From: Rhodoferax sp.
GTDB taxonomy: Bacteria > Pseudomonadota > Gammaproteobacteria > Burkholderiales > Burkholderiaceae_C
Direction: 5' to 3'
Length of the DNA stretch: 8,138 nt
Assembly: GCA_026785765.1 (NCBI GenBank)
Contig: JAJAZK010000066.1
Coordinates: 1 to 8,138 of the forward strand
Positions 1 through 7,370 of the stretch are shown here, piece after piece. The notes below the pieces were generated by a model that had not been told where the DNA came from, searched no databases, and was given only the letters and a program-made list of their open reading frames with translations. Position numbers and translations under genes: made by a program. Each line of letters begins with the position of its first letter. The first letter of the stretch is position 1.

Positions 1-1482
1 ATTGTGCCGCGGGTGTCGGTGACGGAGACCTACACCAACAATGCCCTGCTGCAAGGCAACGGCGGTAGTACCGACTTCATCACGCAGATCAGCCCCGGCA
101 TCCGGATTTCCAGTAACGGTGGACGCATTCGCGGCAGCCTGGACTACTCGCGCAGCGAGTTTCTGTATGCCAACAATACCCGCGGCCGACAGTCTCAGAA
201 TTCTCTTAGCGCACTGGGCTCAGCCGAACTGGTGGACAACTGGGCTTTCCTGGACCTGGCTGCCAGTATTTCCCAACAGGCTGTTTCGGCCTTCGGCACT
301 GCATCTGCAAACGCAGCGACGATAAACGGCAATTCGACGGAGACGGCTGTGTTTCGCCTGTCGCCTTACGTACGCGGCAGGCTCGCGGGTGTTGCGGACT
401 ACGAGGCGCGTTACAGCCTGACGACCAATCGCAGCCAGTCCGTAGCGGTTTCCGATGTCAATTCCAATGATGTGAGTTTGAGGTTGACGGGGATAGGTGC
501 GCTCCCTGGAGGCGGCTGGTCGCTTCAGGCGAACAGCCAGTCGACCGACTACAGCGCGGGTCGCTCGACCACGTCGCGGCGCATCAATGGCCAGGTGAGT
601 TATCCGTTGACCACCGAGTGGAGTGGATACCTGAGTGTCAATCACGAGTCGAACAATTTTGGCGCAGGGGCGACCCAAGCGGATGACTCTGCGGCCCTGG
701 GTGTCAGGTGGGCGCCTTACGATGACTTCCGGGTTAGCATCGACCGGGACACGCGTGGCTTTACCGGTCTTGCAATGAACTGGGCGCCCTCAAGGCGTGC
801 GAGTTTGTCGGTGGTGCGGGAGCAGCGTCTTTTCGGCGAAACGCACACTATTGCACTGGCGTACAGGACGCCCAACACGGCATGGACCTTCAGCGATTCG
901 CGCGGCGCCGTTACCGGGCAGCCTTCAACCAGGGACAGCGTATCTTTGTACGACTTGTTGACCGCATCGTTTGCGAGCAGCGAACCCGATCCCGTCAAGC
1001 GCGCGCAATACGATGCGTTTCTGTTGGCCAATGGCATCAAGCCTGGTGCAATTGCAATTGGAGGCTTTCTGTCGTCGTCGGTTTCGCTGCAGCGCCAGCA
1101 ACAGTTGTCGTTTGCCATGTTTGGTGCACGCAGCACCGTCGTGGTTGTAGCCACACGCAGCAGCAACACGCGTCTTGATACGGTGTCTGCTGTAGTCGAC
1201 GACTTCACGACTTCGTCGGTAGTTGGGCAAACCGGTCTGACCTTGAACGCTTCACATCGGTTGTCTGCCCGCTCGGTGCTGAGCCTGGCGGTGGCCCAGC
1301 AGCGCTCCAGTGGCTCTGGGGGGCAGACGGGTACCAATTTGCGCAGCTACAACATCAATCTGTCGCACCAGTTCAGTCGCGAGATGACCGGCAACATCGG
1401 TGCCCGGCGCGCCGTGTTTGACAGCAACACCGCTCCCTATTCGGAAACTGCGGTAACAGGCACCCTGAGTGTGCAGTTCTGA
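1..1482 (+). CDS. XrtA/PEP-CTERM locus outer-membrane beta-barrel protein, 5' partial
   Basis: Probable outer-membrane beta-barrel of the family found beside exosortase A loci, a candidate exit channel or anchor for the polysaccharide. The reading frame is open from base 1, and the GTG at base 4 is probably not the true start: there is no signal peptide, and the first residues (PRVSVTETYTNN) resemble the first barrel strands that normally follow one. The N-terminus is therefore outside the window. The visible 493 residues have no long hydrophobic segment. They are rich in Ser, Thr, Asn, Gly and Gln, with alternating polar/nonpolar stretches as in beta strands (for example LRLTGIGALPGGGWSLQANS). 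The protein ends in SVQF; a terminal aromatic residue is the usual Bam-recognition end of outer-membrane proteins. The stop lies 3 bases before the ATPase start, so the two are probably co-translated. The family call comes from recognition of the N-terminal pattern and gene order; the channel role is inference. Confidence 0.82.
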   Translation: MVPRVSVTETYTNNALLQGNGGSTDFITQISPGIRISSNGGRIRGSLDYSRSEFLYANNTRGRQSQNSLSALGSAELVDNWAFLDLAASISQQAVSAFGTASANAATINGNSTETAVFRLSPYVRGRLAGVADYEARYSLTTNRSQSVAVSDVNSNDVSLRLTGIGALPGGGWSLQANSQSTDYSAGRSTTSRRINGQVSYPLTTEWSGYLSVNHESNNFGAGATQADDSAALGVRWAPYDDFRVSIDRDTRGFTGLAMNWAPSRRASLSVVREQRLFGETHTIALAYRTPNTAWTFSDSRGAVTGQPSTRDSVSLYDLLTASFASSEPDPVKRAQYDAFLLANGIKPGAIAIGGFLSSSVSLQRQQQLSFAMFGARSTVVVVATRSSNTRLDTVSAVVDDFTTSSVVGQTGLTLNASHRLSARSVLSLAVAQQRSSGSGGQTGTNLRSYNINLSHQFSREMTGNIGARRAVFDSNTAPYSETAVTGTLSVQF

Positions 1483-1485
1483 TCC

Positions 1486-2565
1486 ATGTACGAAAGTTTC
1501 TACGGGCTGACCAGCAAGCCCTTCCAGCTCAACCCTGACCCGAGTTTTTATTTCGGCAGCAAACAGCACCGGCGTGCCAAGGCCTACCTGGAGTACGGTT
1601 TGCTGCGCAACGAGGGTTTCATCGTCATCACTGGCGAGATTGGCGCGGGCAAGACAACCATTGTCCGCGGCCTGCTGGAGAGCATGGACGCCAAATCGGT
1701 GACTGCCGCCAACCTGGTCAGCACCCAGCTCGACGCAGAAGACACCTTGCGCATGGTTGGTGCGGCGTTTGGCGTGCGTGTCCGGGACGTGTCGAAAGCC
1801 GATCTGCTGATGGCGATCGAGGCGTTTCTGGTAACCCAGGTGAGCGAGGGCAAGCGCAGTTTGCTGATCGTCGATGAAGCGCAGAACCTGACGGCGCGGG
1901 CAGTCGAGGAGTTGCGCATGTTGTCCAACTTCCAGTTTGGCAAACAGGCGTTGTTGCAGACTTTTCTGGTCGGCCAGCCCGAGTTCCGGGAGATTTTGCA
2001 ACACCCGAACATGCAGCAGCTGCGCCAGCGTGTCACCGCCACCTGCCACATCGGTCCGCTCGACCCGGAGGAAACCAAGGGTTATATCGAACACCGCCTG
2101 AAGCGTGCCGGGGGGGCTGGCCGCCCGGCCTTTGGTATGGGTGCGTTTGAAAATATCCACAAGGCCACGGGTGGCATTCCACGGCGCATCAATTCGGTGT
2201 GTGACCGTTTGTTGTTACTGGGATTTCTGGGCAACAAGGAGGAGCTCGTAGTTGAGGACGTGAACGAGGTGGTCAATGAGATGCGCGACGAACAGGGTGG
2301 TACTGCGGCAAAGGCCTCTACCCGCGGCTTTGTGGAAGGCAGCCACAGCGATACCGGGCCGGACTCACTGGTCGACATTGACCTCGCCAAGCTACAGGGC
2401 GCTGGTTCGCTGGCGGAGGGGTTCGCCAGCCAGCTCGCCAGTCTGGGCGCAGAGCAACGGGGCGATCGCATTGTGCGGCTGGAACACAGCATGATGCGCC
2501 TCGAGCGCGTCAATCTGGAGATCCTCTCGATGTTGCAGAAGCTTGTGTCTTCGATCAAACGCTGA
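1486..2565 (+). CDS. XrtA-associated AAA ATPase (ExeA/GspA-like putative secretion ATPase)
   Basis: Cytoplasmic P-loop ATPase of the PEP-CTERM locus subfamily related to ExeA/GspA of type II secretion; probably powers or regulates assembly of the export machinery. It opens with MYESFYGLTSKPFQLNPDPSF, typical of ExeA-like proteins. Walker A is GEIGAGKTT (residues 50-58, Lys56), Walker B is LLIVDEAQ (126-133, Asp130/Glu131), a sensor-like LVGQPEF is at 161-167, and GGIPRRIN (229-236) is sensor-2-like. At 359 aa it has about 90 residues beyond the AAA core: a polar linker (about 268-305) and a likely coiled coil (about 325-358, heptad-like RIVRLEHSMMRLERVNLEIL). There is no transmembrane segment or peptidoglycan-binding domain, both of which ExeA has. 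The ATG lies 3 bases after the barrel gene and has no clear Shine-Dalgarno site, suggesting coupling. Family assignment is firm; the transported substrate is unknown. Confidence 0.92.
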   Translation: MYESFYGLTSKPFQLNPDPSFYFGSKQHRRAKAYLEYGLLRNEGFIVITGEIGAGKTTIVRGLLESMDAKSVTAANLVSTQLDAEDTLRMVGAAFGVRVRDVSKADLLMAIEAFLVTQVSEGKRSLLIVDEAQNLTARAVEELRMLSNFQFGKQALLQTFLVGQPEFREILQHPNMQQLRQRVTATCHIGPLDPEETKGYIEHRLKRAGGAGRPAFGMGAFENIHKATGGIPRRINSVCDRLLLLGFLGNKEELVVEDVNEVVNEMRDEQGGTAAKASTRGFVEGSHSDTGPDSLVDIDLAKLQGAGSLAEGFASQLASLGAEQRGDRIVRLEHSMMRLERVNLEILSMLQKLVSSIKR

Positions 2566-2576
2566 GACGCACCGGC

Positions 2577-3452
2577 ATGGCACTACACACCATCACCAAC
2601 GCGATGACAGTCGACGTCGAGGACTATTTTCAGGTGTCGGCGTTTGCGCCGCATATTGACCGTGCATCCTGGGACCGCCGCGAATGCCGCGTGGAGCGCA
2701 ATGTGGCACGGATTCTGGACATGCTTGCCGCCCAGAATTCAAAGGCCACATTCTTTACGCTGGGCTGGATCGCGCAGCGCTATCCGGCGCTGGTGCGCAG
2801 CATCGTGGACGCTGGCCACGAATTGGCTAGCCATGGATATGGCCATGAACGGGCCAGTGATTTGACCGAAGCGGCTTTTCTGGAGGACGTGCAATCGGCC
2901 AAGCGCCTGCTGGAGGATATCTCGGGCGTCGAGGTGAAGGGTTACCGGGCGCCAAGCTTCTCGATCGGCGAGGGCAATCTCTGGGCCTTTGACTGCCTGC
3001 TGCGAGCGGGTTATCGCTATAGCTCAAGCGTCTACCCGATCCGCCATGACCATTACGGCATGCCCGATTCGCCGCGCCATGCGTACCACGTGCGGCCAGG
3101 GCTGCTGGAGGTGCCAATCACTACCCTGCGGGTGTTGAACCGCAATTTCCCCTCCAGTGGTGGCGGCTATTTCCGCCTGTTGCCATACCCGCTGTCGCGC
3201 TGGATGCTGAGCCGGGTCAATAGCACCGAAGGGCAGTCCGGTATCTTCTATTTCCACCCATGGGAGATCGATGCGCAGCAGCCGCGAATTGCTGGCATCG
3301 GCAGCAAGACGCGTTTTCGGCACTACGTCAACATCGGTCGCATGGAGCGGCGTTTGCAGCAGCTGCTAAAGGACTTTCGCTGGGGCCGCATGGACCATAT
3401 CTTTCTGGCTCCGGCGGCGCAGGCAACGCCTCTTGCGGCGGCGGCCCATTGA
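2577..3452 (+). CDS. XrtA/PEP-CTERM locus polysaccharide deacetylase (NodB/CE4 fold, DUF3473 C-terminus)
   Basis: Predicted metal-dependent sugar N- or O-deacetylase acting on the exopolysaccharide or its lipid-linked precursor. CE4 motifs are visible: TVDVEDYF (residues 11-18, with Asp13 and Asp16 as likely catalytic/metal acids), SHGYGH (85-90, metal ligands His86 and His90), GYRAPSFS (122-129, motif 3) and FYFHPWEID (224-232, His227). FPSSGGGYFR (191-200) and the RFRHYVNIGRMERRL stretch (246-260) mark the DUF3473 tail typical of PEP-CTERM deacetylases. Length (291 aa) is normal. No signal peptide or membrane segment is seen, so a cytoplasmic location is likely. The ATG at 2577 is used; an in-frame ATG at 2604, just before TVDVEDYF, is an alternative, and neither has a good ribosome binding site. 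It starts 11 bases after the ATPase stop. Family is clear; the exact substrate is not shown by the sequence. Confidence 0.93.
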   Translation: MALHTITNAMTVDVEDYFQVSAFAPHIDRASWDRRECRVERNVARILDMLAAQNSKATFFTLGWIAQRYPALVRSIVDAGHELASHGYGHERASDLTEAAFLEDVQSAKRLLEDISGVEVKGYRAPSFSIGEGNLWAFDCLLRAGYRYSSSVYPIRHDHYGMPDSPRHAYHVRPGLLEVPITTLRVLNRNFPSSGGGYFRLLPYPLSRWMLSRVNSTEGQSGIFYFHPWEIDAQQPRIAGIGSKTRFRHYVNIGRMERRLQQLLKDFRWGRMDHIFLAPAAQATPLAAAAH

Positions 3453-3459
3453 ATTGCCC

Positions 3460-4497
3460 GTGCTGACGGTCCATCGTCTCCCTGTCAATGACGCGGCCGC
3501 CGCCAAACGCTGGGATGCGTTTGTACTGGCTTGTCCGCAGGCGACATTTTTTCATCGCGCTGGTTGGCAGAATGTCATTACATCCGTATTTCGCCACAAA
3601 ACATACTTTCTGTTCGCAGAAGCCGACGGCGCCATCCAGGGCGTGTTGCCGCTGGCGCATGTAAACAGCTGGCTGTTCGGCAATTCGCTGATCGGCTTGC
3701 CGTTCGCTGTGTACGGCGGGGTGGCCGCGGCGAACGATGCGGCTGCGCAGATGCTGGAAGAAGAGGCGCAAGCCATTGCGCGGAAACTTGGGGTCGATCA
3801 CCTGGAGCTGCGCAACGTGCAGCCGCGCCACTCCGACTGGCCAACGCAGGACTTGTACGTGACGTTTCGCCGGGAGATTTATCCCGTTGAAGACGCCAAT
3901 ATGCTTGCCATCCCACGCAAACAGCGCGCGATGGTGCGCAAGGGGATCAAGAATGGTCTGGTCAGCCAGATCGATCTGGGGAGTGATCGGTTTTTTGCCT
4001 TGTATGCGGACAACGTGCACCGACATGGCACGCCGGCCATGCCACAAAGCTATTTCCGTGCCTTGCGGGCTGAGTTTGGTCCGGATTGCGAGGTTCTGAC
4101 CGTGACTGCGCCAGATGGCCGAGCGCTCAGCAGTGTGCTGAGTTTCTATTTCCGCGACGAGGTATTGCCTTATTACGCGGGGGACGACGAGTCGGCCCGG
4201 GAGCTTGCCGCGAACGACTTCAAGTATTGGGAGTTGATGCGCCGAGGTTGTGCACGCGGCCTCAAGGTGTTTGACTATGGCCGCAGCAAACAGGGAACCG
4301 GCTCCTTCGCATTCAAAAAAAACTGGGGATTTGTTGCTGCGCCCCTGCACTACGAGTACTGCCTATACAAGCGCGACGCGATACCGCAGAACAATCCGTC
4401 CAACGCAAAATACAAGCTGATGATCGAGACCTGGCGGCGGATGCCTATTGGGCTGGCGAACTGGCTTGGGCCGTTCATCGTGCGTAACCTCGGCTGA
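3460..4497 (+). CDS. FemAB-like protein, XrtA/PEP-CTERM system-associated (GNAT fold)
   Basis: Member of the FemAB-related acyl/aminoacyl transferase family found in exosortase A polysaccharide loci. FemAB proteins add amino acids from aminoacyl-tRNA to peptidoglycan precursors; here the acceptor may be a sugar or lipid-linked intermediate, which is inference. Visible marks, numbered from the GTG start: ATFFHRAGW (28-36), a basic KQRAMVRKGIKNG stretch (154-166), YYAGDD (238-243) with NDFKYWELMR (252-261), and the hallmark FDYGRSKQGTGSFAFKKNWG (271-290). No signal peptide or membrane segment, so it is cytoplasmic. No ATG lies near the N-terminus. I chose GTG 3460 because it begins the protein at LTVHRLPV, as relatives do. 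TTG 3454 and TTG 3433 (overlapping the deacetylase by 20 bases) are possible alternatives. No Shine-Dalgarno site is seen, so initiation probably depends on coupling to the deacetylase stop at 3450-3452. The next gene begins 6 bases after this one. Confidence 0.9.
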   Translation: MLTVHRLPVNDAAAAKRWDAFVLACPQATFFHRAGWQNVITSVFRHKTYFLFAEADGAIQGVLPLAHVNSWLFGNSLIGLPFAVYGGVAAANDAAAQMLEEEAQAIARKLGVDHLELRNVQPRHSDWPTQDLYVTFRREIYPVEDANMLAIPRKQRAMVRKGIKNGLVSQIDLGSDRFFALYADNVHRHGTPAMPQSYFRALRAEFGPDCEVLTVTAPDGRALSSVLSFYFRDEVLPYYAGDDESARELAANDFKYWELMRRGCARGLKVFDYGRSKQGTGSFAFKKNWGFVAAPLHYEYCLYKRDAIPQNNPSNAKYKLMIETWRRMPIGLANWLGPFIVRNLG

Positions 4498-4503
4498 CCG
4501 TAA

Positions 4504-5757
4504 ATGGCAAATATCCTGTACCTGGTGCACCGCCTGCCATACCCTCCCAACAAGGGCGACAAGGTGCGTTCTTACCATTTGCTGAAGTACCTGGCAGCAC
4601 GGCATCGGGTGTTCCTGGGAACTTTTGTCGATGACCCGGACGACGAAGAACATGTGCCTGCAGTGCGCGCCTTGTGCGCCGACCTGTTCGTGGCCCGACT
4701 CAGACCGGGCCTTGCCAAATTGCGCAGCCTGATGGGATTTGCCAGTGGTGTCGCCTTGGGATTGGGTTACTACCGCGATGCCGGACTAAAAGCCTGGGTT
4801 GCTGCAACGCAGGCGAACCAGAAAATCGATACGACGCTGGTGTTCTCGTCCACCATGGCCCAGTATGCGATGGATGCGGATGCGGACTCAGGGTCGGTCG
4901 TTCCGGTAGTGGTGGACTTTGTGGACCTTGACTCCGCAAAATGGACCGAATACGCGGCCCGACGCCCCTGGCCCATGTCTTGGGTCTATGCGCGGGAGGG
5001 CCGTTGTCTACTGGCGTACGAGCGGTTTGTCGCCGCGCACGCCGCGCGCTCCTTTTTTGTGACCCAAAAGGAGACAGACCTTTTTTGCGCCGCCGCCCCC
5101 GAATGCAGGGATCGGGTACAAGCCGTGGGGAACGGTGTTGACGCAGACTATTTTTCGCCTCAGTCAGACCGACCGGCCCCATTTGCGGCGGATGAGTTGC
5201 CCATCGTGTTTACCGGCGCGATGGACTATTGGCCCAATGTAGACGCGGTGTGCTGGTTTGCGGCCAACGTTCTGAAGAGCCTGGAGCAGTTGTCACCCAA
5301 GCTGCGTTTTTATGTGGTCGGGCGCAGCCCGACGCCTGCGGTACTCGCTCTTGCTTCCAGGACAGTCACGGTCACCGGCACCGTGCCCGATGTACGTCCT
5401 TACCTGCAGCACGCAACGGTCGTGGTAGCGCCCATGCGGGTTGCCAGAGGCGTGCAAAACAAGATTCTGGAGGCAATGGCGATGGCGCGCCCGGTGGTGG
5501 CCGCCCGCGAATGCGTCACGGCGCTTGATGCCGTGCCAGGCGAGGAGCTTTTGGCGGCCGACTCCGCAGACGCATACCGCGTTGCAATTCAGTCCTTGCT
5601 GGGTGATCCCGCGCGCGCCACCGCGATTGGCGCAGCTGGTAGGCAAAAGGTTGTCCGGCAGTACAGTTGGGACGCCCATCTGACGGCGATTGACCAGTAT
5701 TTGCCAGGTCCGGTCGCCGACGCCCGTTCGCCACGCGCAGATAGACTGGCCGTATGA
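4504..5757 (+). CDS. GT4-type sugar transferase, PEP-CTERM/EpsH1 system-associated
   Basis: Predicted cytoplasmic retaining glycosyltransferase (GT-B fold, GT4-like) of the PEP-CTERM 'stp1' family, adding a sugar from an NDP-sugar to the growing exopolysaccharide unit. The 417-residue protein begins MANILYLVHRLPYPPNKGDK, a hallmark N-terminus of this family, with the Rossmann-like acceptor domain over about 1-210. The donor domain follows: NGVDADYFSP (210-219), FTGAMDYWPNVDA (236-248), VVGRSP (271-276) and GVQNKILEAMAMARPVV (316-332). Glu323 and the preceding Lys/Asn correspond to the nucleotide-sugar-binding E-x7-E region of GT4 enzymes. The C-terminal helix (about 385-400, QYSWDAHLTAIDQYL) is typical. 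No membrane segment. The ATG is 6 bases after the FemAB-like stop, and the TGA overlaps the exosortase start in an ATGA tetramer (5754-5757), a strong sign of coupled translation. The sugar transferred cannot be read from sequence. Confidence 0.92.
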   Translation: MANILYLVHRLPYPPNKGDKVRSYHLLKYLAARHRVFLGTFVDDPDDEEHVPAVRALCADLFVARLRPGLAKLRSLMGFASGVALGLGYYRDAGLKAWVAATQANQKIDTTLVFSSTMAQYAMDADADSGSVVPVVVDFVDLDSAKWTEYAARRPWPMSWVYAREGRCLLAYERFVAAHAARSFFVTQKETDLFCAAAPECRDRVQAVGNGVDADYFSPQSDRPAPFAADELPIVFTGAMDYWPNVDAVCWFAANVLKSLEQLSPKLRFYVVGRSPTPAVLALASRTVTVTGTVPDVRPYLQHATVVVAPMRVARGVQNKILEAMAMARPVVAARECVTALDAVPGEELLAADSADAYRVAIQSLLGDPARATAIGAAGRQKVVRQYSWDAHLTAIDQYLPGPVADARSPRADRLAV

Positions 5758-7319
5758 ACATGACAGGGCAATCCAGAGCGTTGGTGTGGCGCACGCCACT
5801 GTTGGCCCTGGTATTGGTGCTCACTATTGTTATGGTGTTGTACCGCGAAACCGCCGCCGCGATGGTGACGATCTGGTACCGGTCGGGCACTTTCAACCAC
5901 GCCTTTGTGGTATTACCCATCACTTTGTGGCTTATTTGGCGCCGGCGGCATGATCTCGCTTTGCTGGTGCCCAAACCAGCGCCGCTGTTGCTGCTCCCTT
6001 TAGCCGGGCTCGCCCTGGCCTGGTTGATGGGCGATCTGACTGCTGTCAATTCGGTGACGCAGTTGGCCTTCGTCGCAATGCTGGTACTTTCGGTTCCAGT
6101 AGTTTTGGGCATCCAGGTCGCATGGCTGATCCTGTTCCCGCTCGCGTTCCTGTTCTTTTCGGTCCCGATCGGCGAGTTCCTGATGCCCTGGTTCATGGAG
6201 ATGACGGCCGACTTCACGGTGGCCGCGCTGCGCCTGACCGGCGTACCGGTGTTGCGTGAGGGGCTGCAGTTCGTCATTCCATCGGGCAACTGGTCGGTGG
6301 TCGAGGCCTGCAGTGGCATTCGCTACCTGATTGCATCGGTGACAGTCGGGACCCTGTTCGCGTATTTGAACTACCAGTCCTCCTTGCGCCGGGTTCTGTT
6401 TGTACTGGCATCGATTCTGGTGCCGGTGGTCGCCAACTGGCTGCGCGCGTACATGATTGTGATGCTGGGACATTTGTCGGGGAACACCATCGCCGTTGGT
6501 GTCGACCACCTCATCTACGGCTGGGTGTTTTTCGGCGTCGTGATCATGCTGATGTTTGTGATCGGTTCGCGCTGGTCAGAGCCAGAGCCGCACCGCGCTC
6601 CCGGGTTGGACCGGCTGCTGGCTGGCCCACCCGTGCCGCCAACAACGCCTGGTCGCTTGTGGTTTGTCGCATTGGTCTCGGTAGTTCTGGTTGCCTTGCC
6701 GTTGGCAGCAAAGTGGAATATGGATCGGCAGGCGTCTATTGGTACCGCTGCCTTGGCAGTGCCGGTACTGGATGCCAAGGGCTGGCAGATTGCCGGACCG
6801 ATGCCGCTCACGTTCAAGCCGGATTTCAAGAATCCGTCTGCCGAAGTGAACGCAATCTATGGCAAGTCGGACAGGTCGGTTGGTGTCTACCTTGCGTATT
6901 ACCGCAACCAGGACTACAGCCGCAAGCTGGTGAGCTCGGAGAACGTGCTGGTCACGAACACTGACAAGTACTGGAGCCGTGTCACTGGAGGCGGCAGAGT
7001 CGCCGTGTTCGGTGACGATACGCAGACGGTCCGCACCATGGAGCTGCGGCGCAACCAGCTCGGCCCGACTGAGCAGAGCGGGCGTTTGATCGCATGGCAG
7101 GTGTATTGGATCGACGGAACCCTGACCGCCAGCGACCACATGGCCAAGCTCTATAGTGCGGTGTATCAGATACTCGGGCGTGGAGACAACTCGGCCACCA
7201 TCGTCGTATACACCCCGAAGGACAGCGCGGGCGGTGCCCATGAAAGCCTGCAGTCGTTTATGGCGGAAAACTACGCTGCCATTGATACTGCCTTGCGGCA
7301 GGCAAAGTCCGGCAAATAG
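5754..7319 (+). CDS. xrtA: Exosortase A (EpsH) with fused C-terminal EpsI domain
   Basis: Inner-membrane cysteine transpeptidase-like enzyme that recognises PEP-CTERM sorting signals, cleaves them and is thought to transfer the protein onward; EpsH is also needed for exopolysaccharide production in Methylobacillus. Residues 1-271 carry about eight hydrophobic segments (roughly 13-30, 49-63, 77-92, 102-119, 121-138, 190-206, 213-236, 255-270). The proposed catalytic triad is present: Cys186 in VEACSGIRYL, Arg231 in NWLRAY, His252 in VDHLIYGW. The GTFNHAFVVLPI stretch (46-57) is typical of the XrtA subgroup. A linker rich in Pro (about 275-300), one more membrane segment (about 302-318) and a soluble EpsI/DUF3485 domain (about 320-521, with GWQIAGPM and a late WQVYWIDG) complete the 521-residue protein. 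EpsI is a separate gene in some loci; the fusion occurs in many XrtA proteins. The ATG overlaps the glycosyltransferase stop by 4 bases; an in-frame ATG at 5760 is an alternative. No PEP-CTERM substrate gene is visible in the window. Confidence 0.95.
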   Translation: MNMTGQSRALVWRTPLLALVLVLTIVMVLYRETAAAMVTIWYRSGTFNHAFVVLPITLWLIWRRRHDLALLVPKPAPLLLLPLAGLALAWLMGDLTAVNSVTQLAFVAMLVLSVPVVLGIQVAWLILFPLAFLFFSVPIGEFLMPWFMEMTADFTVAALRLTGVPVLREGLQFVIPSGNWSVVEACSGIRYLIASVTVGTLFAYLNYQSSLRRVLFVLASILVPVVANWLRAYMIVMLGHLSGNTIAVGVDHLIYGWVFFGVVIMLMFVIGSRWSEPEPHRAPGLDRLLAGPPVPPTTPGRLWFVALVSVVLVALPLAAKWNMDRQASIGTAALAVPVLDAKGWQIAGPMPLTFKPDFKNPSAEVNAIYGKSDRSVGVYLAYYRNQDYSRKLVSSENVLVTNTDKYWSRVTGGGRVAVFGDDTQTVRTMELRRNQLGPTEQSGRLIAWQVYWIDGTLTASDHMAKLYSAVYQILGRGDNSATIVVYTPKDSAGGAHESLQSFMAENYAAIDTALRQAKSGK

Positions 7320-7336
7320 GCGTAGTGCAACAGTGT

Positions 7337-7354
7337 GTTGATCGGGGTTGATCG
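7337..7354. repeat. Short tandem direct repeat (GTTGATCG twice, period 10) in the xrtA-dehydrogenase gap
   Basis: GTTGATCG occurs at 7337-7344 and again at 7347-7354, giving a 10-base period in the only real intergenic gap of the window (7320-7370). The spacing is close to one helical turn, so a protein-binding site is possible, but two 8-base copies may be chance. No matching -10/-35 pair or terminator hairpin was seen in the gap. Confidence 0.4.
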
Positions 7355-7358
7355 AGAT

Positions 7359-7364
7359 GGAGGG
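7359..7364 (+). promoter_or_regulatory. Strong Shine-Dalgarno site of the nucleotide-sugar dehydrogenase gene
   Basis: GGAGGG lies 6 bases before the ATG at 7371 and decides that start. It is the only strong ribosome binding site in the window, in contrast to the coupled genes upstream. An in-frame GTG at 7368 touches the ATG, but the spacing favours the ATG. Confidence 0.75.
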
Positions 7365-7370
7365 TCTGTG

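Noticed and set aside
1049..1060. Perfect 12-base palindrome CAATTGCAATTG
   Set aside because: It is inside the barrel gene, encodes part of an Ala-Ile-Ala-Ile stretch, occurs once as far as I can see, and has no neighbouring regulatory signal.
1252..2160. 302-codon open frame on the - strand opposite the barrel/ATPase junction
   Set aside because: It overlaps the Walker A and B coding region of the ATPase; composition is typical of an antisense shadow.
4315..4322. Run of eight A, forming an A-AAA-AAC slippery heptamer, in the FemAB-like gene
   Set aside because: It encodes the conserved Phe-Lys-Lys-Asn-Trp of the family and the 0 frame continues normally for 58 codons. No evident stimulatory stem-loop follows, so programmed frameshifting is not supported.
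3328..4350. 340-codon open frame on the - strand opposite the deacetylase end and FemAB-like gene
   Set aside because: It is a shadow of two well-supported + strand genes, with no motif and no ribosome site that I could see.
5051..5086. CCTTTTTT twice (5051-5058, 5079-5086), each able to pair with AAAAGG at 5066-5071, like alternative attenuator hairpins
   Set aside because: It lies inside the glycosyltransferase gene and encodes a normal SFFVTQKETDLF stretch. The stems are only 6 bases and mostly A-T, too weak for a terminator.
7293..7319. Possible internal promoter (TTGCGG then AAATAG) before the dehydrogenase
   Set aside because: Both boxes are poor matches to consensus and lie within the xrtA coding end; not enough to call.
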